A stretch of DNA of 64,000 bases from Rhizobiaceae bacterium (GCA_028281105.1 JANQKQ010000050.1:1-64000), one strand, 5' to 3'; numbered from the stretch's first letter, positions 1-11,526 are shown. Notes: generated from the letters alone by a model not told the origin. Made by a program: numbers and translations.

Positions 1-669
1 GCTCGCGCCTACGATGCGGCCGGGGCCGACGAATTGTGCTTTCTCGACATCACCGCCTCTTCGGACGATCGCGGCATCCTGTTCGACATCGTCTCGCGCA
101 CCGCCGAACACTGTTTCATGCCGCTCACCGTCGGTGGCGGCGTGCGCACGCTGGACGACATCCGCAACCTGCTGATCGCCGGCGCCGACAAGGTCTCGAT
201 CAACACCGCCGCGGTCAAAGCCCCCGATTTCGTGGCGCGGGCCGCCGACAAGTTCGGCAATCAGTGCATCGTCGTCGCCATCGACGCCAAGCGGGTCTCG
301 AAGCCGGATGAACCAGGTCGCTGGGAAATCTTCACCCATGGCGGGCGCACCGAGACCGGCATCGACGCGGTCGAATTCGCCCGGCTGGTGGAGGCCGAGG
401 GCGCCGGCGAAATCCTGCTTACCTCGATGGACCAGGACGGGCAGAAAACCGGCTACGACCTGGAGCTGACCCGTGCGGTGAGCGGCGCGACCCACATCCC
501 GGTGATCGCCTCGGGTGGCGTGGGTACGCTCGATCATCTGGTCGAGGGCATCGCCCAGGGAGGCGCCAGCGCGGTGCTGGCCGCCTCGATCTTTCATTTC
601 GGCACCTACACGATCGGTGAGGCCAAGGCCCATATGCACGAACGCGGCATTCCGGTAAGGTTCGACTAG
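1..669 (+). CDS. hisF: Imidazole glycerol phosphate synthase subunit HisF (5' end cut off by window)
   Basis: The frame is open from base 1 to a TAG at 667-669, so the N-terminus lies outside the window. HisF is the cyclase half of IGP synthase: it uses ammonia delivered by HisH to make imidazole glycerol phosphate and AICAR in histidine synthesis. Seen here are the two half-barrel phosphate-binding signatures [13 protein letters not shown] and [12 protein letters not shown], and the [12 protein letters not shown] segment that carries the second catalytic Asp. The first catalytic Asp, near residue 11 in the family, is off the edge. hisE follows 59 bp downstream, so this is the tail of a his operon. 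Confidence 0.96.
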   Translation, partial: ARAYDAAGADELCFLDITASSDDRGILFDIVSRTAEHCFMPLTVGGGVRTLDDIRNLLIAGADKVSINTAAVKAPDFVARAADKFGNQCIVVAIDAKRVSKPDEPGRWEIFTHGGRTETGIDAVEFARLVEAEGAGEILLTSMDQDGQKTGYDLELTRAVSGATHIPVIASGGVGTLDHLVEGIAQGGASAVLAASIFHFGTYTIGEAKAHMHERGIPVRFD

Positions 670-728
670 CAGCGGTCGGTCCGGCCGCACCATCAACAAT
701 TTTGCCCTTGGCGCGGGATCAGGTTGAG

Positions 729-1052
729 ATGAGTGAATTTTCCCTGGCCGATCTGGAGGCGATCATCGCCGAGCGGGCGACCGCTTCGCCCGACACCTCC
801 CACACCGCCCAGTTGCTGGCCGGCGGCCCAGCCCGTTGCGCGCAGAAGCTGGGCGAGGAGGCGATCGAGGCCGCGATCGCCGGCGCCCTTGGCGATCGCG
901 ACGCGCTGGTCGGCGAAGCCGCCGATCTCGTCTACCACCTGCTGGTGATGTTAAGATGCGCTGATGTTCCGCTGGCCGATGTGCTGGCCGAGCTGGCCAG
1001 CCGGACCGGGCAATCGGGTCTGGCCGAAAAGGCATCCCGGGGTTCGAACTAG
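729..1052 (+). CDS. hisE: Phosphoribosyl-ATP pyrophosphatase HisE
   Basis: This 107-residue protein is the usual size for stand-alone HisE, which hydrolyses phosphoribosyl-ATP to phosphoribosyl-AMP, the second step of histidine synthesis. It has the MazG-like pattern: KLGEEAIE followed by [16 protein letters not shown], whose acidic residues bind Mg2+. The frame is also open 27 bp upstream to a TTG, but the ATG at 729 begins the family-typical [10 protein letters not shown] and follows a purine-rich stretch (aggttgag). It lies directly between hisF and coaA, as in rhizobia. Confidence 0.94.
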   Translation: MSEFSLADLEAIIAERATASPDTSHTAQLLAGGPARCAQKLGEEAIEAAIAGALGDRDALVGEAADLVYHLLVMLRCADVPLADVLAELASRTGQSGLAEKASRGSN

Positions 1053-1058
1053 ACGGCC

Positions 1059-2072
1059 GTGCCGATGGATGCCGACGCTAATACTATAATGAGCGACCAG
1101 GACGGGTTCTGGGACCATCCCGACCCGCAAAACGGCGCGCGCATCTCGCCTTATCGCTATTTCTCGACGCGCGAGTGGGAGCAGTTCCGCGCCGATACGC
1201 CGCTCACTTTGACGGCCGACGAGGTCGATCGGTTGCGTTCGTTGGGCGATCCGATCTCGCTGGAAGAGGTGGAGCGCATCTATCTGTCGCTGTCGCGGCT
1301 GCTGTCCAGCCATGTGGAGGCGGCTCAGGCCCTGTTTGCCCAGCGCCAGGAGTTCCTCGATATCGAGGGCGCCAAGTCGCCCTTCATCATCGGCATCGGC
1401 GGCTCGGTCGCGGTGGGCAAGTCCACCACCGCGCGGCTGTTGAAGGAACTGCTGGCGCGCTGGCCGTCCAGCCCGGCGGTCGACCTGGTCACCACCGACG
1501 GCTTCCTGTACCCCAACGTGGAGCTCAACCGCCGCGACCTGATGAAGAAGAAGGGCTTCCCCGAAAGCTACGACAAGGGCGCCATCCTGCGATTCCTGTC
1601 GTCGATCAAGGCCGGCAGGGGCCAGGTGAGCGCGCCGCTCTATTCCCACTTCAACTATGACGTGGTGCCGGACGGAGAGGTCGTCGTCGACCGGCCGGAC
1701 ATCCTGATCTTCGAGGGGATCAACGTGCTGCAGCCTTCCGAACTGCCGCGCGACGGCGAGGCGGTGCCGATCGTCTCGGATTTCTTCGACTTCTCGATCT
1801 ATATCGACGCCGACGAGGTCGACATCGGCCGCTGGTATGTGGAGCGTTTCATGCGCCTGCGCGAAACCGCGTTCCGCGATCCGGGCTCCTTCTTCCACCG
1901 CTACTCCCAGCTGAGCGAAAGCGAAGCTCTCAACATCGGCACCGGCCTGTGGCGCGAGATCAACTTGGTCAACCTGCGCGAAAACATCAAACCAACCCGC
2001 CCCCGCGCCGACCTGATCCTGCGCAAGGGCTCCGACCACCTGGTCAGCCATGTGGCGTTGCGCAAGCTCTAG
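1059..2072 (+). CDS. coaA: Type I pantothenate kinase
   Basis: CoaA phosphorylates pantothenate, the first and controlling step of coenzyme A synthesis. The P-loop GGSVAVGKS lies at about residues 114-122. The motifs after it ([37 protein letters not shown]) are typical of the prokaryotic type I enzyme. The frame opens at a GTG (1059), 7 bp after hisE, giving 337 residues. An in-frame ATG at 1089 would give 327, closer to the E. coli enzyme (316), so the start is uncertain by 10 codons. The hisF-hisE-coaA order is common in Hyphomicrobiales. Confidence 0.95.
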   Translation: MPMDADANTIMSDQDGFWDHPDPQNGARISPYRYFSTREWEQFRADTPLTLTADEVDRLRSLGDPISLEEVERIYLSLSRLLSSHVEAAQALFAQRQEFLDIEGAKSPFIIGIGGSVAVGKSTTARLLKELLARWPSSPAVDLVTTDGFLYPNVELNRRDLMKKKGFPESYDKGAILRFLSSIKAGRGQVSAPLYSHFNYDVVPDGEVVVDRPDILIFEGINVLQPSELPRDGEAVPIVSDFFDFSIYIDADEVDIGRWYVERFMRLRETAFRDPGSFFHRYSQLSESEALNIGTGLWREINLVNLRENIKPTRPRADLILRKGSDHLVSHVALRKL

Positions 2073-2126
2073 CGTGCCTCGTTACACAGTGTTTAACGTG
2101 GCGCCTGTCAGGCCCGCCGAACCCGT

Positions 2127-2732
2127 TCAGCCCACACGTCTCAGCGTCAGATTGATCCGTCCGCCGCGTTTCAGCAGCGTGGAGGTCGAAGGATAAATCC
2201 GGTCCACTCCGTGAAACGCCAGGCGCGAGCGGCCGGACAGAATCACCGCGTCGCCGCTTTTCAACTTGAACGACGTGGTCCGGCCCGACCTTGTGGTCTC
2301 GCCGACGCGGAACAAACAGGTATCTCCCAGCGAGACCGACACCACCGGGGCGTCGAAATCGGTTTCGTCCCGGTCCTGGTGCAGGCCCATCTTCGCGCCC
2401 TCGTCATAGTAGTTGATGAGGCAGGCTTGCGCGTCAGTGGGGTAGCCGGACAATTCCCGCCAAATCGCCTTGAGGCTCTCCGGCATCGCCGGCCAGGGCT
2501 TTCCGGTCACCGGATGGTCGGCCTGGTAGCGATAGCCGCCTTTATCGCTTACCCAGCCCAGTTCGCCGCAATTGGTCATGCGCACCGAAAACGGCTTGGC
2601 CGTTCGCGGCATGGTCGGACGATAAAGCGGCGCGCTTTCGACCACCTGGCGCACGTCGGCGACGAGCGCTTCCTGGGCGGCTCGATCCAGATAGCCGGGT
2701 ATCCAGTGAACGCCATTGGGCAATACCTGCAT
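2127..2732 (-). CDS. alkB: DNA oxidative demethylase AlkB
   Basis: This is a 2-oxoglutarate/Fe(II) dioxygenase that removes methyl groups from 1-methyladenine and 3-methylcytosine in DNA. It has the substrate-loop motif MTNCGELGW, the iron ligands in GLHQDRDE (HxD) and in LAFHGVDRI (distal His), and the 2-oxoglutarate-binding RINLTLR near the C-terminus. The start chosen (2732) begins MQVLPNGVHWIPGYLD, as in rhizobial homologues. The frame stays open to an ATG at 2777. No strong ribosome site decides between them. It is divergent from dnaK and convergent with coaA. Confidence 0.93.
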   Translation of the reverse strand: MQVLPNGVHWIPGYLDRAAQEALVADVRQVVESAPLYRPTMPRTAKPFSVRMTNCGELGWVSDKGGYRYQADHPVTGKPWPAMPESLKAIWRELSGYPTDAQACLINYYDEGAKMGLHQDRDETDFDAPVVSVSLGDTCLFRVGETTRSGRTTSFKLKSGDAVILSGRSRLAFHGVDRIYPSTSTLLKRGGRINLTLRRVG

Positions 2733-2897
2733 GGTGAACCGACCATAGCGCCCGCCTGCCGGCCGGGCGAGTGGCAAAGGGTGGGCATGGCCACGTTTCG
2801 TTTACCAAAACCATCTATAGGCACCGCCATGGCCGGCGCGGGTGAATTTAGGTGGTCGAGCCGCCTCGAACGGCGCTTGCCGGGAAGGCTTTGCATC

Positions 2898-2926
2898 CTT
2901 GCAGGTGCAGGCGGGCTTTCTTATAT
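2898..2926 (+). promoter_or_regulatory. Possible heat-shock (sigma32-type) promoter of dnaK
   Basis: The 368-bp gap between alkB and dnaK contains CTTGCA at 2898 and TTATAT at 2921, in a layout resembling alphaproteobacterial RpoH promoters (CTTG-type -35 and an AT-rich -10). It would leave a leader of about 170 nt before dnaK. The -10 departs from the CCATAT-type consensus, so this is a pattern match only. I see no CIRCE operator in the gap and nothing else recognisable. Confidence 0.35.
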
Positions 2927-3100
2927 ACGCCGCAACCCGTGCACCGTACGGGCAAGGTGGAGCTTTGCCCCACTCACCCGCCAGGTGTACGCCAACAGGC
3001 AACCATCCGATATCGAACCAGGGACCGGTGGATAACAACATGCCTTTGTTCCGGGCGCCTTCGGGGTCCGGCCGGTTCGCTGACAAGGAGTAACGACAAA

Positions 3101-5020
<1,920 letters not shown>

Positions 5021-5039
5021 CCGGCGCTTGTCTTTCGCC

Positions 5040-5063
5040 CCGCGCCGACCGGTGTCGGCGCGG
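5040..5063 (+). other. First intergenic hairpin, dnaK-dnaJ
   Basis: CCGCGCCGAC (5040-5049) and GTCGGCGCGG (5054-5063) form a perfect 10-bp stem with the four-base loop CGGT, 20 bp after the dnaK stop. There is no T-run, so it is not an intrinsic terminator. It could protect the 3' end of a processed dnaK message or damp transcription into dnaJ. Confidence 0.75.
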
Positions 5064-5074
5064 CGGCCTGCAGG

Positions 5075-5097
5075 GGCCCGCCGAAGTCCGGCGGGCC
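5075..5097 (+). other. Second intergenic hairpin, dnaK-dnaJ
   Basis: GGCCCGCCG (5075-5083) and CGGCGGGCC (5089-5097) form a perfect 9-bp stem with a five-base loop, 30 bp before the dnaJ start and 11 bp after the first hairpin. It also lacks a T-run. Confidence 0.75.
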
Positions 5098-5127
5098 GAA
5101 CAACCGGCCGGATGACAAGGTTCGGAT

Positions 5128-6258
5128 ATGGCCAAAGCCGACTATTACGACACTTTGGGGGTAGGTCGCGATGTCGATGCAACGGGGCTGAAAAGCGCCT
5201 TTCGCAAGCTGGCCATGCAGTTCCATCCCGACCGCAACCCGGATGACCCGGTAGCCGAGCAGAAGTTCAAGGAAATCAACGAGGCCTACGAGGTTCTCAA
5301 AGACGGCGAGAAGCGCGCCGCCTATGACCGGTTCGGCCACGCCGCCTTCCAGAACGGTGGCGGGCCGGGCGGATTCACCGGCGATTTCGGCTCGTCGATG
5401 AGCGACATCTTCGAAGACATTTTCGGCGACATGATGGGCGCGCGCCGCGGTGCGCGCACCGGCGGACGCGAGCGCGGCGCCGATCTGCGCTACAATATGG
5501 AAGTTACTCTGGAGGAAGCCTACGAGGGCAAAACCGCCCAGATTTCCGTTCCCACCGCGGTGACCTGCGAAACCTGTTCGGGATCCGGTTCCAAGCCGGG
5601 CTCGTCTCCGGTCACCTGCGCCACCTGCGCCGGTGCCGGCCGGGTGCGCGCCAGCCAGGGCTTCTTCTCCATCGAGCGCACCTGCCCTGCTTGCCAGGGC
5701 CGCGGCGAGGTCATCTCCGATCCGTGTTCGGACTGTTCCGGCTCGGGCAGGGTCACCCGCGAACGCTCGCTGTCGGTCAACATTCCCGCCGGCGTCGAGG
5801 ATGGAGTGCGCATCCGGCTTGCCGGCGAGGGAGAGGCCGGCGCGCGCGGCGGTCCGTCCGGCGATCTCTACATCTTCTTGTCGATCCGGCCGCACGAGTT
5901 CTTTCAGCGCGACGGCGCGGATTTGTTCTGCCGCATCCCCATATCGATGACGTCGGCGGCGCTGGGTGGCCAGTTCGAGGTAGCGACGCTGGACGGGTCG
6001 AAAGCACGCGTCAAGGTTCCCCAGGGCACCCAGACCGGCAAGCAGTTCCGGCTGAAGGGCAAGGGCATGCCGGTGATGCGCTCCAACGCGCTCGGCGATC
6101 TCTACATCCAGGTGGTGACCGAGACCCCGCAGAATCTGTCGCGGCAGCAGCGCGAGCTGTTGGAAGAGTTCGAGCGGCTGTCGTCGGAGAAAAACAGCCC
6201 GGAATCGGCGGGATTCCTGTCGCGGATGAAAAGTTTTCTAGATGGATTAGCGGATTGA
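5128..6258 (+). CDS. dnaJ: Chaperone protein DnaJ (Hsp40, class I)
   Basis: DnaJ stimulates DnaK ATPase and delivers unfolded substrates. This 376-residue protein is full length. The J domain has HPD at residues 33-35, a Gly/Phe-rich linker follows, then four zinc-binding CxxCxGxG repeats ([32 protein letters not shown]), then the C-terminal beta domains. It lies 107 bp downstream of dnaK, with two hairpins between, so it probably shares the dnaK promoter. Confidence 0.97.
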   Translation: MAKADYYDTLGVGRDVDATGLKSAFRKLAMQFHPDRNPDDPVAEQKFKEINEAYEVLKDGEKRAAYDRFGHAAFQNGGGPGGFTGDFGSSMSDIFEDIFGDMMGARRGARTGGRERGADLRYNMEVTLEEAYEGKTAQISVPTAVTCETCSGSGSKPGSSPVTCATCAGAGRVRASQGFFSIERTCPACQGRGEVISDPCSDCSGSGRVTRERSLSVNIPAGVEDGVRIRLAGEGEAGARGGPSGDLYIFLSIRPHEFFQRDGADLFCRIPISMTSAALGGQFEVATLDGSKARVKVPQGTQTGKQFRLKGKGMPVMRSNALGDLYIQVVTETPQNLSRQQRELLEEFERLSSEKNSPESAGFLSRMKSFLDGLAD

Positions 6259-6269
6259 TACCGGTATCA
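6256..6269. other. Perfect 14-bp palindrome at the dnaJ stop
   Basis: TGATACCGGTATCA reads the same on both strands and includes the dnaJ stop codon. It is 100 bp before pmtA. It could be an operator or a weak hairpin; no family of regulator is recognised. Confidence 0.5.
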
Positions 6270-6368
6270 TTCTGACCGGGAACCCTTTATCACGTCGATC
6301 CGTTCCAGTTGCCTGATTCGTTATTCAAACGGCCTTGGGCTTGCCAGTTAGTATGAAGAGGAAGTCCG

Positions 6369-6971
6369 GTGCTTGAGCCAGCCAGCCGATTGGTCGATCG
6401 TCTTCGCGACGAGATGCGTTTCTTCAAAGGCTGGGCCAGCAAGCCAAGATCGGTCGGCTCGCTTACTCCCACCGGCCGGGCGACGGCTCAGGCCATGGCC
6501 TCCTTCGTTCCGTTGGACAGTCATCTGCCGGTGCTCGAGCTCGGACCCGGCACCGGGGCGATCACCCGCGCCATGATCGATCGCGGCGTCGCGCCCGACA
6601 GGATCGTCGCTATCGAGTATAACGGCGACTTTCATCGCCATCTGGTGCGCCGGTTTCCCGATGTAAGATTCATCCATGGCGACGCCTTCGCGCTGGACGG
6701 AGCATTAAGCGAGATCGCGGACACGAAGTTCTCCACCGTGATCTGCGGCCTGCCGCTGCTCAACTTTCCCAGGTCGCTGCGTCGACAGTTGATTGTCGAT
6801 GGGCTGGGCCGGCTCGAAGACCATGGCGCGTTCGTTCAACTCTGCTACGGTCCCCGCCCGCCCGTGGACGCCATGCCGGGCCAATACACAATGACCCGGA
6901 CGGATTGGATCATCAAAAACGTGCCGCCCGCCCGTCTGTTCATCTATCGCAAACAACTGCCCATCAACTAG
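6369..6971 (+). CDS. pmtA: Phospholipid N-methyltransferase PmtA-like
   Basis: This is a soluble Rossmann-fold SAM-dependent methyltransferase of 200 residues. It has motif I as LELGPGTGAITRAMI, the acidic residue of motif II in IVAIEYNGDF, and VICGLPLLNFP, characteristic of the rhizobial/Rhodobacter PmtA group. That group methylates phosphatidylethanolamine three times to make phosphatidylcholine. The start is a GTG at 6369, supported by the purine-rich site agaggaag 6 bp upstream; no ATG fits. The dnaJ-pmtA-pyrF neighbourhood is typical of Hyphomicrobiales. Substrate is inferred from family and context. Confidence 0.85.
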   Translation: MLEPASRLVDRLRDEMRFFKGWASKPRSVGSLTPTGRATAQAMASFVPLDSHLPVLELGPGTGAITRAMIDRGVAPDRIVAIEYNGDFHRHLVRRFPDVRFIHGDAFALDGALSEIADTKFSTVICGLPLLNFPRSLRRQLIVDGLGRLEDHGAFVQLCYGPRPPVDAMPGQYTMTRTDWIIKNVPPARLFIYRKQLPIN

Positions 6972-6985
6972 AATATGATGATCCC

Positions 6986-7573
6986 ATGACGCAGCCGAAA
7001 ATCCTCATCATGCCCGGATCCAATCGGGCCGGCTCCCACAACGCCCGGCTCGCCGCCGCCGCCCACAAGCAGTTCTCCAAGCTGGAGTGCGAGGCGGTCC
7101 GCATCTCGTTGCGCGATTATCCGCTGCCGATCTTCGACGCCGATCTGGAAACGCAAAAGGGGGTTCCCGAAAACGCCCAGAAGCTGGGGCGGCTGTTTTC
7201 CACCCATCACGGCGTCATGATCGTCAGTCCGGAATACAATGCCTCGTTTACGCCGCTGCTGAAGAACGCCATCGATTGGATAAGCCGGGTCAAGAAGGAC
7301 GATTCGGGACCGTTGAGCCCGTATCGCAATCCGGTCTTCGCCCTGGCGGCGGCTTCGCCGGGAGGCTTCGGCGGCATTCGCGGCCTCATTCAGCTTCGCG
7401 CCGTTTTGACCGAACTGGGCGCCCAGGTGATCGCCCAGCAGGCGGCCGTCGGCAACGCGGCGAGCGCATTCGATGACGATGACGAGCTGACCAACGACCG
7501 CGCCCGGCAGTTTCTCGCCAATACCTGCGCTTCGCTCGTCGACATCGCCCGCCGTCTCAAAGTGCACGTCTAG
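6986..7573 (+). CDS. NADPH-dependent FMN reductase family protein
   Basis: The 195-residue product is a flavodoxin-like FMN reductase of the ArsH/SsuE/ChrR fold. The flavin phosphate loop is near the start ([14 protein letters not shown]) and the family segment [21 protein letters not shown] lies at about residues 75-95. A Gly-rich turn ([10 protein letters not shown]) follows. Such enzymes reduce FMN or quinones with NAD(P)H, and the physiological substrate cannot be read from sequence. The ATG at 6986 is preferred; the frame is open 81 bp further into pmtA without resemblance to the family. It is 14 bp after pmtA and 5 bp before pyrF. Confidence 0.88.
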   Translation: MTQPKILIMPGSNRAGSHNARLAAAAHKQFSKLECEAVRISLRDYPLPIFDADLETQKGVPENAQKLGRLFSTHHGVMIVSPEYNASFTPLLKNAIDWISRVKKDDSGPLSPYRNPVFALAAASPGGFGGIRGLIQLRAVLTELGAQVIAQQAAVGNAASAFDDDDELTNDRARQFLANTCASLVDIARRLKVHV

Positions 7574-7578
7574 CCGCC

Positions 7579-8289
7579 ATGTCCGCGACCGATCGGCTAA
7601 TCGTCGCCCTGGATGTGCCCACCGTGGCGCGTGCCGAGGCGCTGGTGGCGGCGATCGGCGATGGGGCGGGTTTCTATAAGATCGGCTATCAGCTCGCCTT
7701 CGCCGGCGGACTGGAGCTTGCGCGCGATCTGGTTGCCGACGGCCGTCGGGTCTTCCTCGACATGAAGCTGCTGGATATCGACAACACGGTGGCCAGGGGA
7801 GTGGAAGCCGTCGCGGCGATGGGAGTGCACATGCTGACCGTCCATGCCTATCCCCGCGTCATGGCCGCCGCCGCCCAGGCGGCACGCGGCAGCGATCTAT
7901 GCGTACTGGCCGTGACCGTGCTGACATCGATGGACGATGAGGATCTGCGTGCGGCCGGCTATCGATCGCGCTCGGCGCGCCTGGTGGGCGAGCGGGCGGC
8001 CCAGGCCAAGGCGGCCGGCGTCGGAGGCCTGGTCGCGTCGGCCCGGGAGGCCGCCACGATCCGCCAGATCGTCGGCGCCGGCATGAACGTGGTCACGCCC
8101 GGCATCCGACCCGCCGGCGCCGACGCGGGCGATCAGAAACGCATCATGACGCCGGCCGACGCGATTGCCGCCGGCGCAAGCCACCTGGTGGTCGGCCGGC
8201 CCATCGTCGCCGCCGCCGACCCCGCCGCGGCGGCGAGAATGATCAGCGGGGAAATCCAACACGCTATGAGGAGAACGGATGATGGCTAA
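7579..8289 (+). CDS. pyrF: Orotidine 5'-phosphate decarboxylase
   Basis: PyrF decarboxylates OMP to UMP, the last step of pyrimidine synthesis. The catalytic Asp-Lys-Asp array is seen as [10 protein letters not shown] near residues 59-67, preceded by VALDV at the N-terminus. The C-terminal phosphate-binding loop is HLVVGRPI. The length (236 residues) is normal. Its last 11 bp overlap the start of the DUF1330 gene, which suggests translational coupling. Confidence 0.96.
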   Translation: MSATDRLIVALDVPTVARAEALVAAIGDGAGFYKIGYQLAFAGGLELARDLVADGRRVFLDMKLLDIDNTVARGVEAVAAMGVHMLTVHAYPRVMAAAAQAARGSDLCVLAVTVLTSMDDEDLRAAGYRSRSARLVGERAAQAKAAGVGGLVASAREAATIRQIVGAGMNVVTPGIRPAGADAGDQKRIMTPADAIAAGASHLVVGRPIVAAADPAAAARMISGEIQHAMRRTDDG

Positions 8290-8578
8290 GAAGGGCTACT
8301 GGGTCGGTCATGTGGACGTCGAGGACGCCGAGCGCTACCCGGACTATATCGCCACGGCGACGCCAGCTTACGAGCGCTTCGGCGCAAAGTTCCTGATCCG
8401 CGGCGGCGCCTACGACGCGGTCGAGGGACCGGCCCGCGGTCGCCACGTGGTCATCGAGTTCCCCTCCTACCAGGCGGCCATCGACTGCTACCACTCGCCC
8501 GAATACACCGCGGCGCGGCAAATCCGCCAGCAGATCGCGCGCGGCGAGCTGCTGATCGTGGAAGGACACGAAGAATAG
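8279..8578 (+). CDS. DUF1330 domain protein
   Basis: This 99-residue protein fits the DUF1330 family, a small ferredoxin-like/dimeric alpha-beta barrel fold. Its family features are [11 protein letters not shown] at the N-terminus, the central [13 protein letters not shown] and the segment [22 protein letters not shown]. It starts with tandem ATG codons (8279 and 8282), after gaggagaacgg, and overlaps pyrF. The function of the family is not established. The pyrF-DUF1330 pairing recurs in rhizobia. Confidence 0.92.
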   Translation: MMAKKGYWVGHVDVEDAERYPDYIATATPAYERFGAKFLIRGGAYDAVEGPARGRHVVIEFPSYQAAIDCYHSPEYTAARQIRQQIARGELLIVEGHEE

Positions 8579-8670
8579 GGTTTCGCGCGCGGGTCCGGCA
8601 GGAAGATTTTCCCATACAATTATCTCAATTATTACAGCGGGATGACAGCATGTTGAAATCGGCCCGCGTC

Positions 8671-8679
8671 TGTGGAAAA
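8671..8679 (-). promoter_or_regulatory. DnaA-box-like site
   Basis: The minus strand reads TTTTCCACA, one base from the DnaA box TTATCCACA. It lies 1.36 kb upstream of the dnaA start. A single nonamer is weak evidence. Confidence 0.3.
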
Positions 8680-8793
8680 GCGCGCGGGCGCGATTCCGCC
8701 TGTCAAGGGGCAAACCGTCAAAAAAAAAGTTGTCCGCCGGGCGCAACAAGTGCGTCAAGGATTGTCGGCAAAAAAGCCGTTGATTCACAATGA

Positions 8794-8802
8794 ATTTCCA
8801 CA
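8794..8802 (+). promoter_or_regulatory. DnaA-box-like site
   Basis: ATTTCCACA differs from TTATCCACA at two positions. It faces the site at 8671-8679 across the A-rich stretch, so the two form an inverted pair about 115 bp apart. Confidence 0.25.
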
Positions 8803-9420
8803 GCGCCCGAGCGCCCGCGCCGGAGCCATTTTTTTCGCGCGGACGCCTGATTTCCCCGGGGTTCGACGATTTGTTGAGATCGCCCCATTGCACCGGAAAA
8901 TGGCCGACGATATGTTCAAAACACGGACAGCGAAGCCGGCGAAACCGGTTCAAAATCTGCCTCGCTGTCTTTCGTTTAAGTATGCGTGCGGAGTGGCGGG
9001 CCACCATTCGGTCGGTCGAGAACGAGGCGCCGATCTTGTCGTTGGGGGCGGCGGATGGGTGCCACGATAGCCAGTCCCGGCAACTTGTTGTGGGCGTGAA
9101 GACGAAAGGCGGCATCGATCGGCCATAGCGGCCGATGAAGTGGGTTCATTATCGGACGGGGGATTATATCCCAATCTCCATCCTCACGTCCGGGGGCGAA
9201 TGGTGGGACCATCCGGCAGATTTGTGTTGGCCGGTCGGCGATGCGTATCAAGCCGGCCGGTGAGCGAAGTTTCGTTTCGTCGCACTGGGTTCAACCGGTG
9301 ACGCTGCCACGCAACCGGGTCCGCCCGCGCCTGGCCACCAGGCAAGTTTGATTATGAATTGATGCTAGCGCCGCCCTTGGGCCGCAAGGTCGAAGCGCGC
9401 GAACGGGAGGGGTTTGCCCT

Positions 9421-9861
9421 ATGGTCGACGATGCCGCATATGCCGGTGATGTGACCTGCTCGCAATGTTGGCAAATCCTGCAAGCCGAACCGCAAGCGCA
9501 GCTGGTGGACGTGCGATCCTCCGCCGAATGGGCTTTTGTCGGGGTGCCGCAGACCGCCGCCACCGGCCGCGACGCGATCTTCGTCGAATGGCAGAGCTTC
9601 CCCACGATGGCGCCTAATCCGATGTTCACCGAACAGTTGGTCTCGGAACTTGACAGCCGTGACGTGCCGGCGGACGCACCGGTCCTGTTCCTATGCCGGT
9701 CCGGAGCGCGCAGCCGCGCGGCCGCGCAGGTCCTGACCGCCGCCGGCTACGCCCGCGCCTACAACGTGGCCGGCGGGTTCGAAGGCGATGTGAACGAAAG
9801 CGGCCATCGCGGCCAGATCAACGGCTGGAAATACGATGGACTTCCTTGGAGCCAAAAGTAG
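9421..9861 (+). CDS. Rhodanese-like domain protein
   Basis: A single rhodanese domain of 146 residues. The active-site loop is CRSGARSR with the catalytic Cys near residue 91, preceded by LVDVRSSAEWAFVG in the CH2A-like position and followed by YNVAGGFEGD. Rhodaneses carry a persulfide on that Cys and transfer sulfur; the acceptor is unknown. The ATG at 9421 follows gggagggg. It sits just upstream of dnaA, where most rhizobia have rpsT, so the dnaA neighbourhood differs here. Confidence 0.9.
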   Translation: MVDDAAYAGDVTCSQCWQILQAEPQAQLVDVRSSAEWAFVGVPQTAATGRDAIFVEWQSFPTMAPNPMFTEQLVSELDSRDVPADAPVLFLCRSGARSRAAAQVLTAAGYARAYNVAGGFEGDVNESGHRGQINGWKYDGLPWSQK

Positions 9862-10035
9862 ATGTTAGAAAAACAACAACCAGATTAAATAGTGATATCT
9901 TCAATGCAAGCAACGCAAAGCTCAAGTCGGTCACCGACGGGAAGTTCATTGCAGCAAGCACGGCCCACGCTCATCGCGCGGGTGGAACAAGACAAAAAAG
10001 GCTGGGCGGAAGCCGATAAAACAAACGAGGGAAGC

Positions 10036-11496
10036 ATGAAGTCCACCAGCGCCGGAAGCCGCGCCAGCCGCGCCGAGCAACAGAAATGGAATCGCGTGAA
10101 GGCGCAGGTCAAGGCGACCCTGGGCGTCGAGGTGTTCAACAGCTGGTTCGGCCGGATGAAGCTGGTGTCCACCGGCGGCGGTGTCGCGCTGCATTCGGTT
10201 CCCACCGCGTTCCTGAAGTCTTGGATTTACTCCCACTATCGCGAGACCCTGCTCGAGCTCTGGCAGAAGGAGGATTCGGCGATCCTGCGCGTCGACGTCA
10301 CCATCCGCAGCGCCGTTCGCCAGCATGTGGTCGAGAGCCGGGCGCAATCGGGCAAGGCCCCGGCGCAGGAATCCGCGTCCGGCCGCGACATGGCCGCCGG
10401 CTCGATCGCGGAAGGCGCCAGCTCCGCCTCCGGCGAACGCCTGTTCGGTTTCGCCGGCTCGCCGCTCGATCCCCGGCACACCTTCGCCAGCTTCATCGTC
10501 GGCAAGTCGAACCGCATGGCCGCCGCCGCTGCGCGTTCCGTCGCCGAGGACGAAAACGCCGCGGTGCGGTTCAATCCGCTATTCGTCCACGCCACCGTCG
10601 GCCAGGGCAAGACCCATCTGCTGCAGGCGATCGCCTGGGAGGCGCGCTCGCGCAATCCACGGCTGAAGGTGCTGTATCTGACCGCCGAATATTTCATGTG
10701 GCGGTTCGCCACCGCGATCCGCGATCAGACCGCGCTTTCACTCAAGGAATCGCTGCGCGACATCGACATCCTTCTGATCGACGATATGCAGTTCCTGCAG
10801 GGCAAGGCGATCCAGCAGGAGTTCTGCCATCTGCTCAACATGCTGATCAACTCCGCCAAACAGGTGGTGGTTGCCGCCGACCGGCCGCCGGCCGAACTGG
10901 AAAGCCTGGACGACCGGGTTCGCTCGCGGCTGCAGGGCGGTGTCAGCCTGGAGATCGAAACGCCCGACTACGAACTGCGCAAGGCGATCCTGAACACCCG
11001 CTATAACGAGGCCAAGGTCGAGCAGCCCGGCCTCGATATCCCCGAGGACATCCGCCACTACGTCGCGCGCCAGGTCACCACCTCCGGCCGCGATGTGGAA
11101 GGCGCGTTCAACCAGCTGCTGATCCAGCATCGATTCTGTGAAGGCCCCATGGGTTTCGACGAGTTGGACAAGATGCTGGCCCATCTCATCCGCTCGGCGG
11201 ACCAGAAGAGGGTACGCATCGAAGACATCCAGAAAGTGGTGGCGCGCCAGTTCAACGTCTCGCGCAACGATCTGTTGTCGTCGCGGCGCACCAGGGTGAT
11301 CGTGCGCCCGCGCCAGATCGCCATGTATCTGGCCAAGGTGATGACGCCGCGTTCGCTTCCGGAAATCGGCCGGCGTTTCGGCGGCCGCGATCACACCACT
11401 GTGCTGCACGCGGTGCGCAAGATCGAAGACATGTCGTCAAAGGACCAGAAACTCGCCCGCGAAATCGAACTGCTCAAGCGGCTGATTCTCGAATAA
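10036..11496 (+). CDS. dnaA: Chromosomal replication initiator DnaA
   Basis: DnaA binds DnaA boxes and opens the origin. Domain I is seen at [23 protein letters not shown]. The AAA+ core has Walker A GQGKTH and Walker B LLIDDMQF. The C-terminal helix-turn-helix ends in the signature [16 protein letters not shown]. The ATG at 10036 follows gagggaag and gives 486 residues; the frame is open upstream to a GTG at 9892, but that extension is low-complexity and not family-like. dnaN and recF follow. The 174 bp upstream (9862-10035) is A-rich and presumably holds the promoter. Confidence 0.97.
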   Translation: MKSTSAGSRASRAEQQKWNRVKAQVKATLGVEVFNSWFGRMKLVSTGGGVALHSVPTAFLKSWIYSHYRETLLELWQKEDSAILRVDVTIRSAVRQHVVESRAQSGKAPAQESASGRDMAAGSIAEGASSASGERLFGFAGSPLDPRHTFASFIVGKSNRMAAAAARSVAEDENAAVRFNPLFVHATVGQGKTHLLQAIAWEARSRNPRLKVLYLTAEYFMWRFATAIRDQTALSLKESLRDIDILLIDDMQFLQGKAIQQEFCHLLNMLINSAKQVVVAADRPPAELESLDDRVRSRLQGGVSLEIETPDYELRKAILNTRYNEAKVEQPGLDIPEDIRHYVARQVTTSGRDVEGAFNQLLIQHRFCEGPMGFDELDKMLAHLIRSADQKRVRIEDIQKVVARQFNVSRNDLLSSRRTRVIVRPRQIAMYLAKVMTPRSLPEIGRRFGGRDHTTVLHAVRKIEDMSSKDQKLAREIELLKRLILE

Positions 11497-11526
11497 CGCC
11501 GCGCCTTCGACGCCACGGGCGCCGGT

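Larger units (their letters stand above)
8579..9420. other. 842-bp gene-free region upstream of rhodanese/dnaA
   Basis: No frame here looks like a protein. The left part (8600-8900) is visibly more AT-rich than its surroundings and holds TGTGGAAAA at 8671, ATTTCCACA at 8794, a nine-A run beginning at 8720, two GATTC (CcrM-type GANTC) sites and other A/T tracts. The right part is ordinary GC-rich sequence with a fragment, ccggccggtgagcgaag (from about 9253), that resembles part of repeat family C. It may be a regulatory or replication-related region. No RNA gene was recognised. Confidence 0.5.

Noticed and set aside
8264-9115. 283-codon minus-strand frame over the gene-free region
   Set aside because: It overlaps the DUF1330 gene antisense, its composition is erratic and it has no ribosome site or domain.
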